Shown here in pieces: positions 18,435-26,391 of a stretch of 35,965 nucleotides of DNA. Made by a program: the position numbers and the translations under genes. The notes under the pieces are model-generated. The model saw nothing but the letters and a program-made list of their open reading frames with translations. It was not told the origin of the DNA and searched no databases. The DNA comes from Paracoccus sp. UBA889. Lineage in GTDB: Bacteria; Pseudomonadota; Alphaproteobacteria; Rhodobacterales; Rhodobacteraceae. Positions within the stretch are counted from its first letter, which is position 1; each line of letters starts with the position of its first letter. Location: positions 1-35,965 of the forward strand of contig DBFD01000011.1 of assembly GCA_002294185.1 (NCBI GenBank), in the 5' to 3' direction.

Positions 18435-19981
18435 GGCAGCATCTCTTTCAGGCTGTCCAGCCGGTCGGCCTCGGCCGCCGGCTTGTCCCAGCGAATGCGG
18501 CTGATGCGGGGAAAGCGCATGGCGATGCCCGATTTGTGCCGCCCCGATTCGTTCAGCCCCTCGAAGGCGACTTCCAGCACCAGTTTCGGCGCGACGGCGC
18601 GGACCGGGCCGAAACGGTCCACGGTGTTGGTGCGCACGAAGCGGTCCAGTTCGCGCAATTCCTCGTCGGTAAAGCCGAAATAGGCCTTGCCGACCGGGAC
18701 AAGCTGGTCGCCATCCCACAGCCCGAAGGTGAAATCGCTGTAAAAGCCGGACCGTTTGCCATGCCCGCGCTGCGCGTAAAGCATCACCGCATCGACCACC
18801 ATCGGGTCGCGCTTCCACTTGAACCAGGGCCCGCGCGGCCGGCCGCCGACATACGGGCTGTCGCGGCGCTTGATCATCACCCCCTCGATCACCGCGCTTG
18901 GCGGGTCGGCGCGCAAGGCGGCCAGATCGTCCCAGGTGGCGAAATCCAGCAGCGGCGAGACATCGATCCGGTCGCTGCCGAAATCCGCGCCGTCCAGCAC
19001 CGCGCGGCGTTCGGCAAGGGGCAGGCCGCGCAGATCGCGGCCCTGCCAGATCATCAGGTCATAAAGGCGCAGCCCGGCCGGGTGGCTGTCCAGCATCGCG
19101 CGGCTGATCGCCTTGCGGTTCAGCCGCTTTTGCAGATCGCCGAACACCGCCACCTCGCCGTCGCGGCGCACCAGCAATTCGCCATCCGCCGCACCATCGA
19201 AATTCAGCGCCTCGATCACATCGGGAAAGGCGGCGCCGATATCCTCGCCGGTGCGGGAATACAGCCTGCGCACCCCGCCGTCATTGATCGCCTGCACGCG
19301 GATGCCGTCCCATTTCCATTCCGCCATGTATTCGTCCGGATCGAAGCCGCGAAGCTGGTCCAGATCGACCGGCGTGGACAGCATGACCGGCCGGAACGGC
19401 GCGCGGGCGGCATGTTCGGGCCGCGCCCCGCCCGCGATCCAGTCGAACAGCGGCCGGTAGGGCGGCTTCAGCCCGTGCCAGATCTCCTCGATATCGGCGA
19501 CCTCGGGTTCGCCCATCTCGGCCAGCGCGATCCTGGCCAAGCGCGCGGACAGCCCGACGCGCATGTTGCCGGTGGCCAGCTTCAGAAACGCCAGCCGCTG
19601 CGACGGGCCCAGCCGGTCCAGCATCGCGGCGATGGCAGCAGGCAGCCCGGCCTTGCCGGTATCCGACAGCAGCGTCACCGCCTCGTGCAACGGCACGTCC
19701 TGATCGCCGTCGCCCTGCCACAGCAGCGCGATCGTCTCGGCCAGATCGCCGACGAAATCGTAGGACAGCGCGAAAAGCTGGTCATCCACCCGCTCTGCCA
19801 TCAGCCCGCGCAACAGGCTGGGGGTGACGGCGCGCAGCTTCAGATCGCCGGTCAGCGCGGCCAGGGCATAGCCGCGATCGGGATCCGGCGTGGTTTCCAG
19901 ATAATGCCGCAGCAGCCGCAGCTTGGCGTTGCGGGCGGGGGTAAAGGCCAGCCGTTCCAGCAGATGCGCGAACGCCTTCAT
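18431..19981 (-). CDS. ATP-dependent DNA ligase of the ligase-associated repair cassette
   Basis: A 516-residue ligase. The N-terminal ~190 residues resemble the alpha-helical DNA-binding domain of LigB/eukaryotic-type ligases. Motif I is EWKWDGIRVQ with the adenylated lysine at about residue 223, followed by LYSRTGEDI, DGELLV, the GVMIKRRDSPY segment and FKWKRD (motif V). The C-terminal OB domain ends with FPRISRIRWDKPAAEAD, the motif VI region. It is the nick-sealing member of the exonuclease-ligase-helicase-nuclease set, distinct from the replicative NAD-dependent LigA (not in this window). It starts at ATG 19981, overlapping the exonuclease stop by four bases (ATGA). Confidence 0.95.
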   Translation of the reverse strand: MKAFAHLLERLAFTPARNAKLRLLRHYLETTPDPDRGYALAALTGDLKLRAVTPSLLRGLMAERVDDQLFALSYDFVGDLAETIALLWQGDGDQDVPLHEAVTLLSDTGKAGLPAAIAAMLDRLGPSQRLAFLKLATGNMRVGLSARLARIALAEMGEPEVADIEEIWHGLKPPYRPLFDWIAGGARPEHAARAPFRPVMLSTPVDLDQLRGFDPDEYMAEWKWDGIRVQAINDGGVRRLYSRTGEDIGAAFPDVIEALNFDGAADGELLVRRDGEVAVFGDLQKRLNRKAISRAMLDSHPAGLRLYDLMIWQGRDLRGLPLAERRAVLDGADFGSDRIDVSPLLDFATWDDLAALRADPPSAVIEGVMIKRRDSPYVGGRPRGPWFKWKRDPMVVDAVMLYAQRGHGKRSGFYSDFTFGLWDGDQLVPVGKAYFGFTDEELRELDRFVRTNTVDRFGPVRAVAPKLVLEVAFEGLNESGRHKSGIAMRFPRISRIRWDKPAAEADRLDSLKEMLP

Positions 19982-20970
19982 TCCGGCTCGTCCTCATAGC
20001 CCACAAGGCGCAGCGGGCGGGCGGGGATGCCCTGCAATTCGCACCAGCGCAGCAAGCCTTCCTCGGCGCCGTGGGTGATCCAGACCTCGGAGGGGGACAG
20101 CTCGCGGATCGTCGCCGTGACCTGCGGCCAGTCCACGTGATCGCTGACGACCAGCGGCAGTTCCACGCCCCGCTGGCGCGCCCGCGCGCGGACCTGCATC
20201 CAGCCCGAGGCAAAGCCGATCACCGGGTCGCGGAAGCGCTGAACCCAGGGGCTGGCAAAGGCCGAGGGCGGCGCGATGACCAGGTGCGCGGGCACGTCCT
20301 CGGCGGTGGCGGGAATCAGCGCGCCCAGCGCGATTCCCTGTTCGATGTGGTAATCGCACAACCGCTGCAAGGCGCCGTGAATGGCGATGGGCCCGTCGAT
20401 CCCGGCCGCGCGGGCCAGCGCGATCAGCCGCTGCGCCTTGCCCAGCGCATAGGCGCCGATCAGGTGCGGGCGGTCGGGAAATTCGGCCATGCTGGCCAGA
20501 AGGCGGGCCATTTCCTGCGCCGGATCGGGATGGCGGAAGACCGGCAGGCCAAAGGTCGCCTCGGTCACGAAGACATCGCAGGGAACCGGCTCGAACGGGG
20601 CGCAGACGGGGTTCGCCCGGCGGCAGTAATCGCCCGAGACGACGATCTTCGGCCCCGCGCCCGGCTGCACCGCGATCTGGGCCGAGCCGAGGATATGCCC
20701 GGCCGGATGAAAGCTGACCTGGGTGTCGCCGACCCGCAGCGGGCCTTCGGCGACCTGCCGCGTCCGGGCAAAATCCGTGCCATAGCGGATTGCCATGATG
20801 TCCAGCGTCTGGCGCGTGGCCATGACCGCGCCATGTCCCGCGCGGGCATGATCGCCATGGCCATGCGTGATCAGCGCGCGGGGAACCGGGCGGATCGGGT
20901 CGATGAAGAAATCGCCGGGCGGGCAGTAAAGCCCGGCTTCGGTCGGGTGCAGGATCTGGTCGGCGCGCAT
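19978..20970 (-). CDS. Ligase-associated DNA exonuclease, metallo-beta-lactamase fold
   Basis: A 330-residue MBL/beta-CASP-type nuclease. The metal motif ITHGHGDHA gives His36, His38, Asp40 and His41; further ligands sit in HPAGHILGSAQ and VSGDYCRR, and the C-terminal part has VVSDHVDWP and ITHGAEEGLL, typical of SNM1/CPSF-like nucleases. It is the first gene of the coupled cassette, followed by the ligase with an ATGA overlap. The start ATG at 20970 has only a weak GGA upstream. The Lrp-type regulator ends 30 nt upstream on the same strand, so the cassette may be transcribed from the Lrp promoter. Family function: end processing before ligation. Confidence 0.92.
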   Translation of the reverse strand: MRADQILHPTEAGLYCPPGDFFIDPIRPVPRALITHGHGDHARAGHGAVMATRQTLDIMAIRYGTDFARTRQVAEGPLRVGDTQVSFHPAGHILGSAQIAVQPGAGPKIVVSGDYCRRANPVCAPFEPVPCDVFVTEATFGLPVFRHPDPAQEMARLLASMAEFPDRPHLIGAYALGKAQRLIALARAAGIDGPIAIHGALQRLCDYHIEQGIALGALIPATAEDVPAHLVIAPPSAFASPWVQRFRDPVIGFASGWMQVRARARQRGVELPLVVSDHVDWPQVTATIRELSPSEVWITHGAEEGLLRWCELQGIPARPLRLVGYEDEPE

Positions 20971-21000
20971 GGGTCCAAGATGGCGAACATATCGTGAAAA

Positions 21001-21477
21001 TCAACGCGGCAGGCGCAGCGGCCGGCCCTCGAAGATGGTTTCCATCGAGAAAACGCCGGTGACGCGTTCCAGATCCATGTCGGCGATCAGCGCCTTGTAG
21101 CAAAGATCGTAGCCGGCCATCGAGGTCGTCACCAGCTTGGCCATGTAGTCCCATTCGCCGCCGATCCGGTGAAATTCGGCGATCTCGGGGATCGATTCGA
21201 CACGGGCACGAAATCGTCGCGCCCAGGCGTCATCGTGATGGCGGGTGCGGATCATCACGAAGACGGTCAGGTGCAGGCCCGCCCGGCCGGCATCGATCAG
21301 CGCCCGGCTGCCTTTCAGAACACCCGCGTCGGTCAGCTTCTGCAGCCGCCGCCAGCAGGCATTCTGCGACAGGCCGATGCGGTCGGCCAGGGCGCGCTGC
21401 GACAGCGTCGCATCCTGTTGCAGCGCCGCGAGGATGCGGTGGTCGATATCGTCGAATTGCGGCGTCTGTTCGTTCAT
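21001..21477 (-). CDS. Lrp/AsnC family transcriptional regulator
   Basis: A 158-residue protein. The N-terminal winged helix-turn-helix is clear (FDDIDHRILAALQQDATLSQ followed by RALADRIGLSQNACWRRLQKL), then a linker and an alpha/beta ligand-binding domain of the RAM/AsnC type (HLTVFVMIRT, IPEIAEFHRIGGEWDYMAKL). Such proteins form octamers or dimers of dimers and respond to amino acids. It sits between the divergently transcribed PLP enzyme (start 86 nt away) and, on the same strand, the repair cassette. The usual inference is that it controls the divergent gene and itself; control of the repair genes would be by readthrough. No good ribosome-binding site is seen before ATG 21477. Confidence 0.92.
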   Translation of the reverse strand: MNEQTPQFDDIDHRILAALQQDATLSQRALADRIGLSQNACWRRLQKLTDAGVLKGSRALIDAGRAGLHLTVFVMIRTRHHDDAWARRFRARVESIPEIAEFHRIGGEWDYMAKLVTTSMAGYDLCYKALIADMDLERVTGVFSMETIFEGRPLRLPR

Positions 21478-21510
21478 CTGAACGTCAGATTAGGGGTATT
21501 TCCACAACGA

Positions 21511-21524
21511 AGAAATCAAATTCT
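21511..21524. promoter_or_regulatory. Operator-like palindrome between the Lrp-type regulator and the PLP enzyme
   Basis: AGAAATCAAATTCT at 21511-21524 is an imperfect 14-bp palindrome with perfect AGAA/TTCT arms in an AT-rich 85-nt divergent spacer. This is the type of site Lrp-family proteins bind next to their own gene. The assignment is inference from position and symmetry. Confidence 0.4.
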
Positions 21525-21562
21525 GCATCTTTCCGTGTCATCCTTGGCGGAAAGGAAGGGTG

Positions 21563-22957
21563 ATGAGCATGGATTTCTTCGACCGGTTCCGGGCCGCCCT
21601 GGGGGCGCCAGAGACCCTGCATGACAGCATGATCGGCCGCGACGCGGTGATCGAGGGGCCGTTCGGGCCGCGGCGGATGATCTATGCCGATCACGTCGCC
21701 TCGGGGCGGGCGCTTTTGCCGGTGGAACACGCGATCCTGCGCGATGTGCTGCCCTGGTATGCCAACAGCCATACCGAGGCCAGCCATTGCGGCGCCATGA
21801 TGACCCGCCTGCGCCGCGCCGCGCGGGCCGAGATCCTGCGCTGCACGGGCGGCGGGCCGGAACATGCGGTGATCTTTGCCGGGTCGGGCGCGACGGCGGG
21901 GATCAACCGGCTGGTTCACCTGTTCGGGGTCGGGCCCGGCTGGACGGTGCTGATCGGCCCCTACGAGCATCATTCCAATATCCTGCCATGGCGCGAAAGC
22001 GGCGCGCGCGTGGTCGAGATCCCCGAGGCGCAAGGCGGCGGGCCGGACCTTGCGGCGCTGGGCGCGGAACTGGCGGCGGGCGGGCCGGTGATGGGTGCCT
22101 TTTCGGCGGCCTCGAACGTGACCGGCGCGCTGACCGACGTGGCGGCGGTGACCCGGCTGTTCCGGCAGGCGGGCGCGCGGATCGTCTGGGATTATGCGGG
22201 CGGCGCGCCCTATCTGCCGATCGACATGGGTTTGGGGATGGATGCGGTCGTCGCCTCTCCGCACAAGTTCATCGGCGGGCCGGGGGCATCGGGCGTGCTG
22301 ATCCTGCGCCGCGACGCGGTGGTCGCGGACCGCCCCAGCCTGCCGGGCGGCGGCACGGTGCGTTTCGTGAATGCCGAGGGTCACGATTATGCGGCATCCG
22401 TCGAGACGCGCGAGGAGGCCGGCACGCCGAATGTCGTGGGCGATATCCGCGCGGCGATGGTCTTTGCGCTGAAGGATGCGGTCGGGCAGGAGTGGATCGA
22501 TGCGCGCCACGCGATGTGGCTGCGCAAGGCGGCGCGGCTTCGGGACGTGCCGGGCCTGCAGATGCTGGGCAACCCGGCGGCGGCGCGGCTGCCGATCCTG
22601 TCGTTTCGAATCCGCGACGGCCGCGGCGGCTTCGTGCACCAGCAGCTTGCGACGCGGATGCTGTCGGATCTGCATGGCGTTCAGGCACGGGGCGGCTGCG
22701 CCTGCGCCGGGCCCTATGTGCACCGCCTGCTGGGGATCGGTGCGGCGGAATCGCGGCGGCTGCGGACCGCGATCCTGCGCGGCGACGAGATCGAGAAGCC
22801 CGGCTTCGTGCGGCTGAACCTGTGCTGGGCCGCCCCCGAGGCCGAGATCGACGCGATCCTGTCCGCGATGACCGACCTGGCCCGCCATGCCGCGGAGCAC
22901 CTGCACCGCTATCGCTGCGATCCGGCGACCGCCATCTTCACGCCCGTCGCGGCCTGA
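21563..22957 (+). CDS. Class V PLP-dependent enzyme, cysteine-desulfurase-like
   Basis: A 464-residue fold-type I enzyme. The PLP lysine lies in SPHKFIGGPG (Lys235), the phosphate-binding region in FAGSGATAGINRLV, and HHSNILPWRE holds the His that stacks on PLP in cysteine desulfurases. The segment RGGCACAG (Cys379, Cys381) falls where SufS/CsdA-type enzymes keep the catalytic cysteine loop, and ETREEAGTPN is also typical. It is longer than SufS (about 410 residues), with a ~20-residue N-terminal helix and a C-terminal tail. An AAGGAAGG site precedes ATG 21563; ATG 21569 is also possible. The divergent Lrp-family gene suggests amino-acid-responsive expression, so cysteine or a related amino acid is a reasonable substrate guess. 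No suf or isc genes are nearby. Confidence 0.8.
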   Translation: MSMDFFDRFRAALGAPETLHDSMIGRDAVIEGPFGPRRMIYADHVASGRALLPVEHAILRDVLPWYANSHTEASHCGAMMTRLRRAARAEILRCTGGGPEHAVIFAGSGATAGINRLVHLFGVGPGWTVLIGPYEHHSNILPWRESGARVVEIPEAQGGGPDLAALGAELAAGGPVMGAFSAASNVTGALTDVAAVTRLFRQAGARIVWDYAGGAPYLPIDMGLGMDAVVASPHKFIGGPGASGVLILRRDAVVADRPSLPGGGTVRFVNAEGHDYAASVETREEAGTPNVVGDIRAAMVFALKDAVGQEWIDARHAMWLRKAARLRDVPGLQMLGNPAAARLPILSFRIRDGRGGFVHQQLATRMLSDLHGVQARGGCACAGPYVHRLLGIGAAESRRLRTAILRGDEIEKPGFVRLNLCWAAPEAEIDAILSAMTDLARHAAEHLHRYRCDPATAIFTPVAA

Positions 22958-23007
22958 GGGCGGGGTCACGGCCACCGCGCCGGGCGCGATGGCGCAAAGA
23001 CCGGCGA

Positions 23008-23904
23008 CTAGGCCGCCGGCGGCGGCCGTCTGACCGGGGGCGGCTGGCGCGACAGCTGCACCGCAAGGATGCCCGCCATGATGATCGCGACGCCGATCAC
23101 GTCGCTGATCCCAAGGCTTTCGCCCAGCAGGACCGCACCGATGGTCACCCCGAAGAACGGGCTGAGGAAATGGAACGTCGCGGCCCGGACGGCGCCGATC
23201 CGGCGGACCAGCTCGAACCAGACCCAGGTCGCCAGAAGGCCCGGCACCAGCACGGTATAGAAGAAGGCCACGGCAAGCCGGGGCGTGATGGTGGCGTCCC
23301 ATGTCTCGATGAACGGGGCGATCAGGCCCAGGGCGGCGGCGCCGACCAGCATCTGCAAGCCCACGATCATCATCACGTTGCCGCCCGAACTGGCGCCCCG
23401 CACGCTGAGCGTGGCAATGGCCAGCGCCAGCGAGGCCACGAAGCCCAGGGCGATGCCGAACGGATCGCTGCCGCCCTGCAACCGCGCCCCCATGATGATG
23501 GCAACGCCGACAAGACCCAGCACCAGCCCCGCGACCCCCGTCGGTCGCAGCCTTTCGCCCATCACGATCCAGCCGAAGAAGGCGACCAGCAGCGGCATGG
23601 TGGCGGCGATGATCGAGGCGAGGCCCGCCTCGATCCACTGCATCGCGACCCAGTTCAGGCCCAGATACAGCGCGTTCTGGCACAGGCCCAGCACCACCAC
23701 CGCGCGCCATTGCGTCCGCGTCAGCCCGCGCCAGTCCTGGCCCATCGCCCGCGCGATGGCCACGCCGATCGCGCCCGAGATCGCAAAGCGCAGCGCCAGC
23801 GCCAGCAAGGGCGGCGCCTCCAGCACGATCATCCGGCTGGAACTGAAGGCCGAGGCCCACATGATCGCGAAGGCCAGCCCCATCAGGATCGCGCGAATGT
23901 CCAT
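23008..23904 (-). CDS. EamA/DMT family transporter
   Basis: A 298-residue membrane protein with about ten hydrophobic segments arranged as two EamA repeats (residues roughly 5-135 and 150-285), the drug/metabolite transporter layout. Recognisable family segments are AIMWASAFSSSRMIV at the start and FHFLSPFFGVTIGAVLLGESL in the second repeat. Members export amino acids, metabolites or sugars; this one's substrate is unknown. The C-terminus is a short Pro/Arg-rich cytoplasmic tail. It follows ubiH by 65 nt on the same strand and converges with the PLP enzyme gene 50 nt away. AAGG lies upstream of the ATG. Confidence 0.88.
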   Translation of the reverse strand: MDIRAILMGLAFAIMWASAFSSSRMIVLEAPPLLALALRFAISGAIGVAIARAMGQDWRGLTRTQWRAVVVLGLCQNALYLGLNWVAMQWIEAGLASIIAATMPLLVAFFGWIVMGERLRPTGVAGLVLGLVGVAIIMGARLQGGSDPFGIALGFVASLALAIATLSVRGASSGGNVMMIVGLQMLVGAAALGLIAPFIETWDATITPRLAVAFFYTVLVPGLLATWVWFELVRRIGAVRAATFHFLSPFFGVTIGAVLLGESLGISDVIGVAIIMAGILAVQLSRQPPPVRRPPPAA

Positions 23905-23969
23905 GGCCGGCCTTCCCGTGCAGATGATGCAACACCGCTAGCAGAGGGCGCAGGCGGCGGAAAGGGTGC

Positions 23970-25193
23970 CTATAGCGGCTGGCCGGTCAGCAGCCGCGGC
24001 ATCGGATCGACCGACAGGCCCGCCGCCTGCCGCATGAAACCGCGCCGCAGCGCGGGGATGGCCGTCACCATGCCCATCCCGATGCCCCGCGCCGCGCGCA
24101 GCAGCGGATTGTCGCTGGCAAACAGCGTGTTGACCGCGTCCATTCCCAATGCCAGCCGTGTCGCGTCGAAACGCCGCCAGCCCTGGTATCGCTCCAGCAC
24201 CGGATCGCTGCCCGGATCCTCGCCCCGGCGCAGCGCCTCGACCAGCGTTTCGGCCAGCGCCGCCACATCGCGAAGGCCCAGGTTCAGCCCCTGCCCGGCA
24301 ATGGGATGGACGCCATGCGCGGCATCGCCCACCAGCGCGATCCGCGGCGCCACATAGGCGTCGGCCAGCGACAGGCTGAGAGGATAGGAGAATCGCTGTC
24401 CCGCCAGCCCGATCGGCCCCAGAAAGTCGCCAAAGCGCGGCCGCAGCACGTCCAGGAACGCCGCGTCGGGCAGCGCGGCGATGGCATCCGCATTGGTCCG
24501 CGTCTCGGACCAGACCACGCTGGACCGGTTGCCGGGCAGCGGCAGGATCGCCAGCGGGCCGGTCGGCATGAAATACTGATGTGCAATGCCCTGATGCGGG
24601 CGTTCGTGATCGATGGCCGCGACCAGGGCTGTCTGGCCATAATCCCGGCCGCGCCGGGCGATCCCCGCCCGCCGCGCGACGCCCGATCCGCGCCCGTCCG
24701 CACCGACCAGCAGCCGTGCCCGCAGGCTGCGCCCGCCCGACAATCGCACCGCGATCCCCGAGGCATCGGGTTCCTGCCCCTCGACCGACAGGCCGGCCAG
24801 ATGAGTCACGCGCCCGGCCATCGCCGCCAGCAGGGCGCGATAAAGGAACCGATCCTCCAGCATGTGCCCGACCGGACCTTCCTCGATCTCGGCGCTGTCG
24901 AAATGCAGCAGGAACCGCGCGGCCCCCTCGCCCGGCTGGCCCTGCGAGGCCTTGACCTGCCGGACCGGCTGGCTGACGCCGGCCAGATCGCCCCACAATC
25001 CCAGCGCCGAAAGCAGGCGCTGCGAGGCCAGCGCCAGCGCATAGGCACGCCCGTCGAAGTCCTCTCCGGTCCGGTACCCGGCCGGGCGCGGATCGACCAC
25101 GGTCACGGACAGGCCGGCCCCGGCCAGCGCCAGGGCCAGCGTCGGCCCGTTCAGGCCGCCGCCCGCGATCACGATATCGGTGTCGAAGCTCAT
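23970..25193 (-). CDS. ubiH: UbiH/UbiF/COQ6 family ubiquinone biosynthesis hydroxylase
   Basis: A 407-residue FAD-dependent aromatic monooxygenase. The N-terminal dinucleotide motif is IVIAGGGLNGPTLALALA (GGGLNG at 11-16), the middle motif is LLVGADGRGSGVARRAGI (DG motif), and the second FAD motif is IALVGDAAHGVHPIAGQGLNLGLRDV (GDxxHxxxPxxGxG). The family hydroxylates the ubiquinone ring using O2 and NAD(P)H on the membrane face. Alphaproteobacteria use several such enzymes (UbiH, UbiF, UbiL, UbiM), and which ring carbon this one acts on cannot be told here. The ribosome-binding site is poor. The upstream spacer carries a CtrA-like palindrome 73 nt before the start. EamA follows 65 nt downstream. 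Confidence 0.9.
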   Translation of the reverse strand: MSFDTDIVIAGGGLNGPTLALALAGAGLSVTVVDPRPAGYRTGEDFDGRAYALALASQRLLSALGLWGDLAGVSQPVRQVKASQGQPGEGAARFLLHFDSAEIEEGPVGHMLEDRFLYRALLAAMAGRVTHLAGLSVEGQEPDASGIAVRLSGGRSLRARLLVGADGRGSGVARRAGIARRGRDYGQTALVAAIDHERPHQGIAHQYFMPTGPLAILPLPGNRSSVVWSETRTNADAIAALPDAAFLDVLRPRFGDFLGPIGLAGQRFSYPLSLSLADAYVAPRIALVGDAAHGVHPIAGQGLNLGLRDVAALAETLVEALRRGEDPGSDPVLERYQGWRRFDATRLALGMDAVNTLFASDNPLLRAARGIGMGMVTAIPALRRGFMRQAAGLSVDPMPRLLTGQPL

Positions 25194-25265
25194 GACCGGC
25201 GATCATGCACGGGCCGCGCGCAAAGTCCATGCGGCGCGTCGGCGCCGTGATGCCGGGCGGGGGGC

Positions 25266-25284
25266 GGTTAACGATCCGTTAACC
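25266..25284. promoter_or_regulatory. Perfect palindrome with TTAA-N7-TTAA spacing (CtrA-like site)
   Basis: GGTTAACG-ATC-CGTTAACC is a perfect inverted repeat with 8-bp arms. It contains TTAA (25268-25271), seven bases, then TTAA (25279-25282) followed by C, the consensus of the alphaproteobacterial cell-cycle regulator CtrA. TTAA is rare in DNA of this composition. It lies 73 nt upstream of ubiH on the minus strand. Function is inferred from the match to the consensus. Confidence 0.55.
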
Positions 25285-25349
25285 GAAGGTCCGCAAGCGG
25301 TGTACGGCCTGTGCACCCGCTGTGCCGCCACGCTGCGCACCCTGTGCGA

Positions 25350-25395
25350 CGGGGTGCCCCGCATTTGCCGGGCTTTCGGGGAATTCGCCCCGAAA
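25350..25395 (-). terminator. Two tandem hairpins downstream of the SDR gene
   Basis: TTTCGGGG (25374-25381) pairs with CCCCGAAA (25388-25395) around a 6-nt loop, and CGGGG (25350-25354) pairs with CCCCG (25357-25361). On the minus strand they follow the SDR stop by about 45 nt. Neither has a T-tract, so 3'-end protection or weak termination are both possible. Confidence 0.45.
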
Positions 25396-25440
25396 CCGCA
25401 TCCGGCGCAACACAGGCCCCGTTGCCCGCGCAACACCGCC

Positions 25441-26295
25441 TCAGCCAGCCTCGTCGCGCAACAGCGCCCGCAGCCCGCTGCGATAATCGGGATAAAGCAG
25501 CCCGATCCCCAGTTCATCCTTGATCCGGTCGTTCCGCACCCGTTTGCTGTCGGCATAGAAGGATCGCGCCATCGGCGTCATCTCGGCCCGATCGAAGGGA
25601 ACTTCCGGCGGCACCGGCATGCCCAGCAATTCCGCCGCATGGGCGATCACGTCCTGCGGCGGGGCGGGATCGTCGTCGCAGAGATTATAGATCGCCCCGG
25701 CCCGCGGGGCCTCGATCGAGGCCAGAAGAACCTGAACGATATCAGCCACATGAATGCGCGAAAAGACCTGCCCCGGCTTCACGATCCGCCGCGCCGTGCC
25801 GTTGCGGACCTTCTCGAACGGGCCGCGCCCCGGCCCGTAGATTCCGGCCAGCCGGAAGATGTGCAGCGCCAGCCCGGCGCCCTCCGCCAGTTCGCGCCAC
25901 CCGGCCTCGGCCTCGATCCGCGCCAGACCGCGCGGGCCGCTGGCGTCGGTCGCGCTGTCCTCGTCCACCCAGCCGCCCTGCCGGTCGCCATAGACCCCGG
26001 TCGTGGACAGATAGCCCAGCCAGCCCGGCCGCGCGCGCGCCAGATCCGCGCCGAAGGCGGCCAGAACCGGGTCCCCCCCGGATCCCGGCGCGACCGAAAC
26101 CAGAACCGCGTCGGCCCCGTCAATCGCCGCGCGAACCGCATCCCGCTGCCCCGGCCAGATCAGCGGCGCGGCCCCCGCGGCGGCCACCCGGTCGGGATCC
26201 GCGCGTGTCGTGCCGCTGACCTGCCAGCCGCGCGCGATCAAGGCGGGCGTCAGGAAGCCCGCACTGTATCCATGACCGAAAATCAGCATCTTCAT
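25441..26295 (-). CDS. Atypical short-chain dehydrogenase/NAD-dependent epimerase-like protein
   Basis: A 284-residue Rossmann-fold protein. The nucleotide motif is LIFGHGYSAGFL near the N-terminus, in the place of the usual GxxGxxG. The active-site region reads YLSTTGVYGDRQ: Tyr102 is present but the lysine of YxxxK is replaced by Gln106, so classical SDR catalysis is doubtful. FRLAGIYGPGRGPF and FSRIHVADIVQVL match the extended SDR (epimerase) family, and the C-terminal YADSKRVRNDRI is also familiar from it. Substrate unknown. No clear ribosome-binding site precedes ATG 26295. It is transcribed toward ubiH but is separated from it by a structured 247-nt spacer. Confidence 0.82.
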   Translation of the reverse strand: MKMLIFGHGYSAGFLTPALIARGWQVSGTTRADPDRVAAAGAAPLIWPGQRDAVRAAIDGADAVLVSVAPGSGGDPVLAAFGADLARARPGWLGYLSTTGVYGDRQGGWVDEDSATDASGPRGLARIEAEAGWRELAEGAGLALHIFRLAGIYGPGRGPFEKVRNGTARRIVKPGQVFSRIHVADIVQVLLASIEAPRAGAIYNLCDDDPAPPQDVIAHAAELLGMPVPPEVPFDRAEMTPMARSFYADSKRVRNDRIKDELGIGLLYPDYRSGLRALLRDEAG

Positions 26296-26391
26296 GGGCG
26301 CAGGCTAACGCGCCCGCGGCGGTGCCGCCAGACGCTTGCCTGACCCGCGCCGGGCTGGCAGGATCCGCGCAACAAGAAGGATAAGAAGACC

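Noticed and set aside
16011-18683. Long plus-strand open frame (about 890 codons) across the helicase gene
   Set aside because: Antisense shadow of the helicase; the product is Gln/Arg/Pro-rich low-complexity with no motif.
21485-23935. Long minus-strand open frame opposite the PLP enzyme and through the EamA gene in another frame
   Set aside because: Low-complexity shadow; real genes with full motif sets occupy the region.
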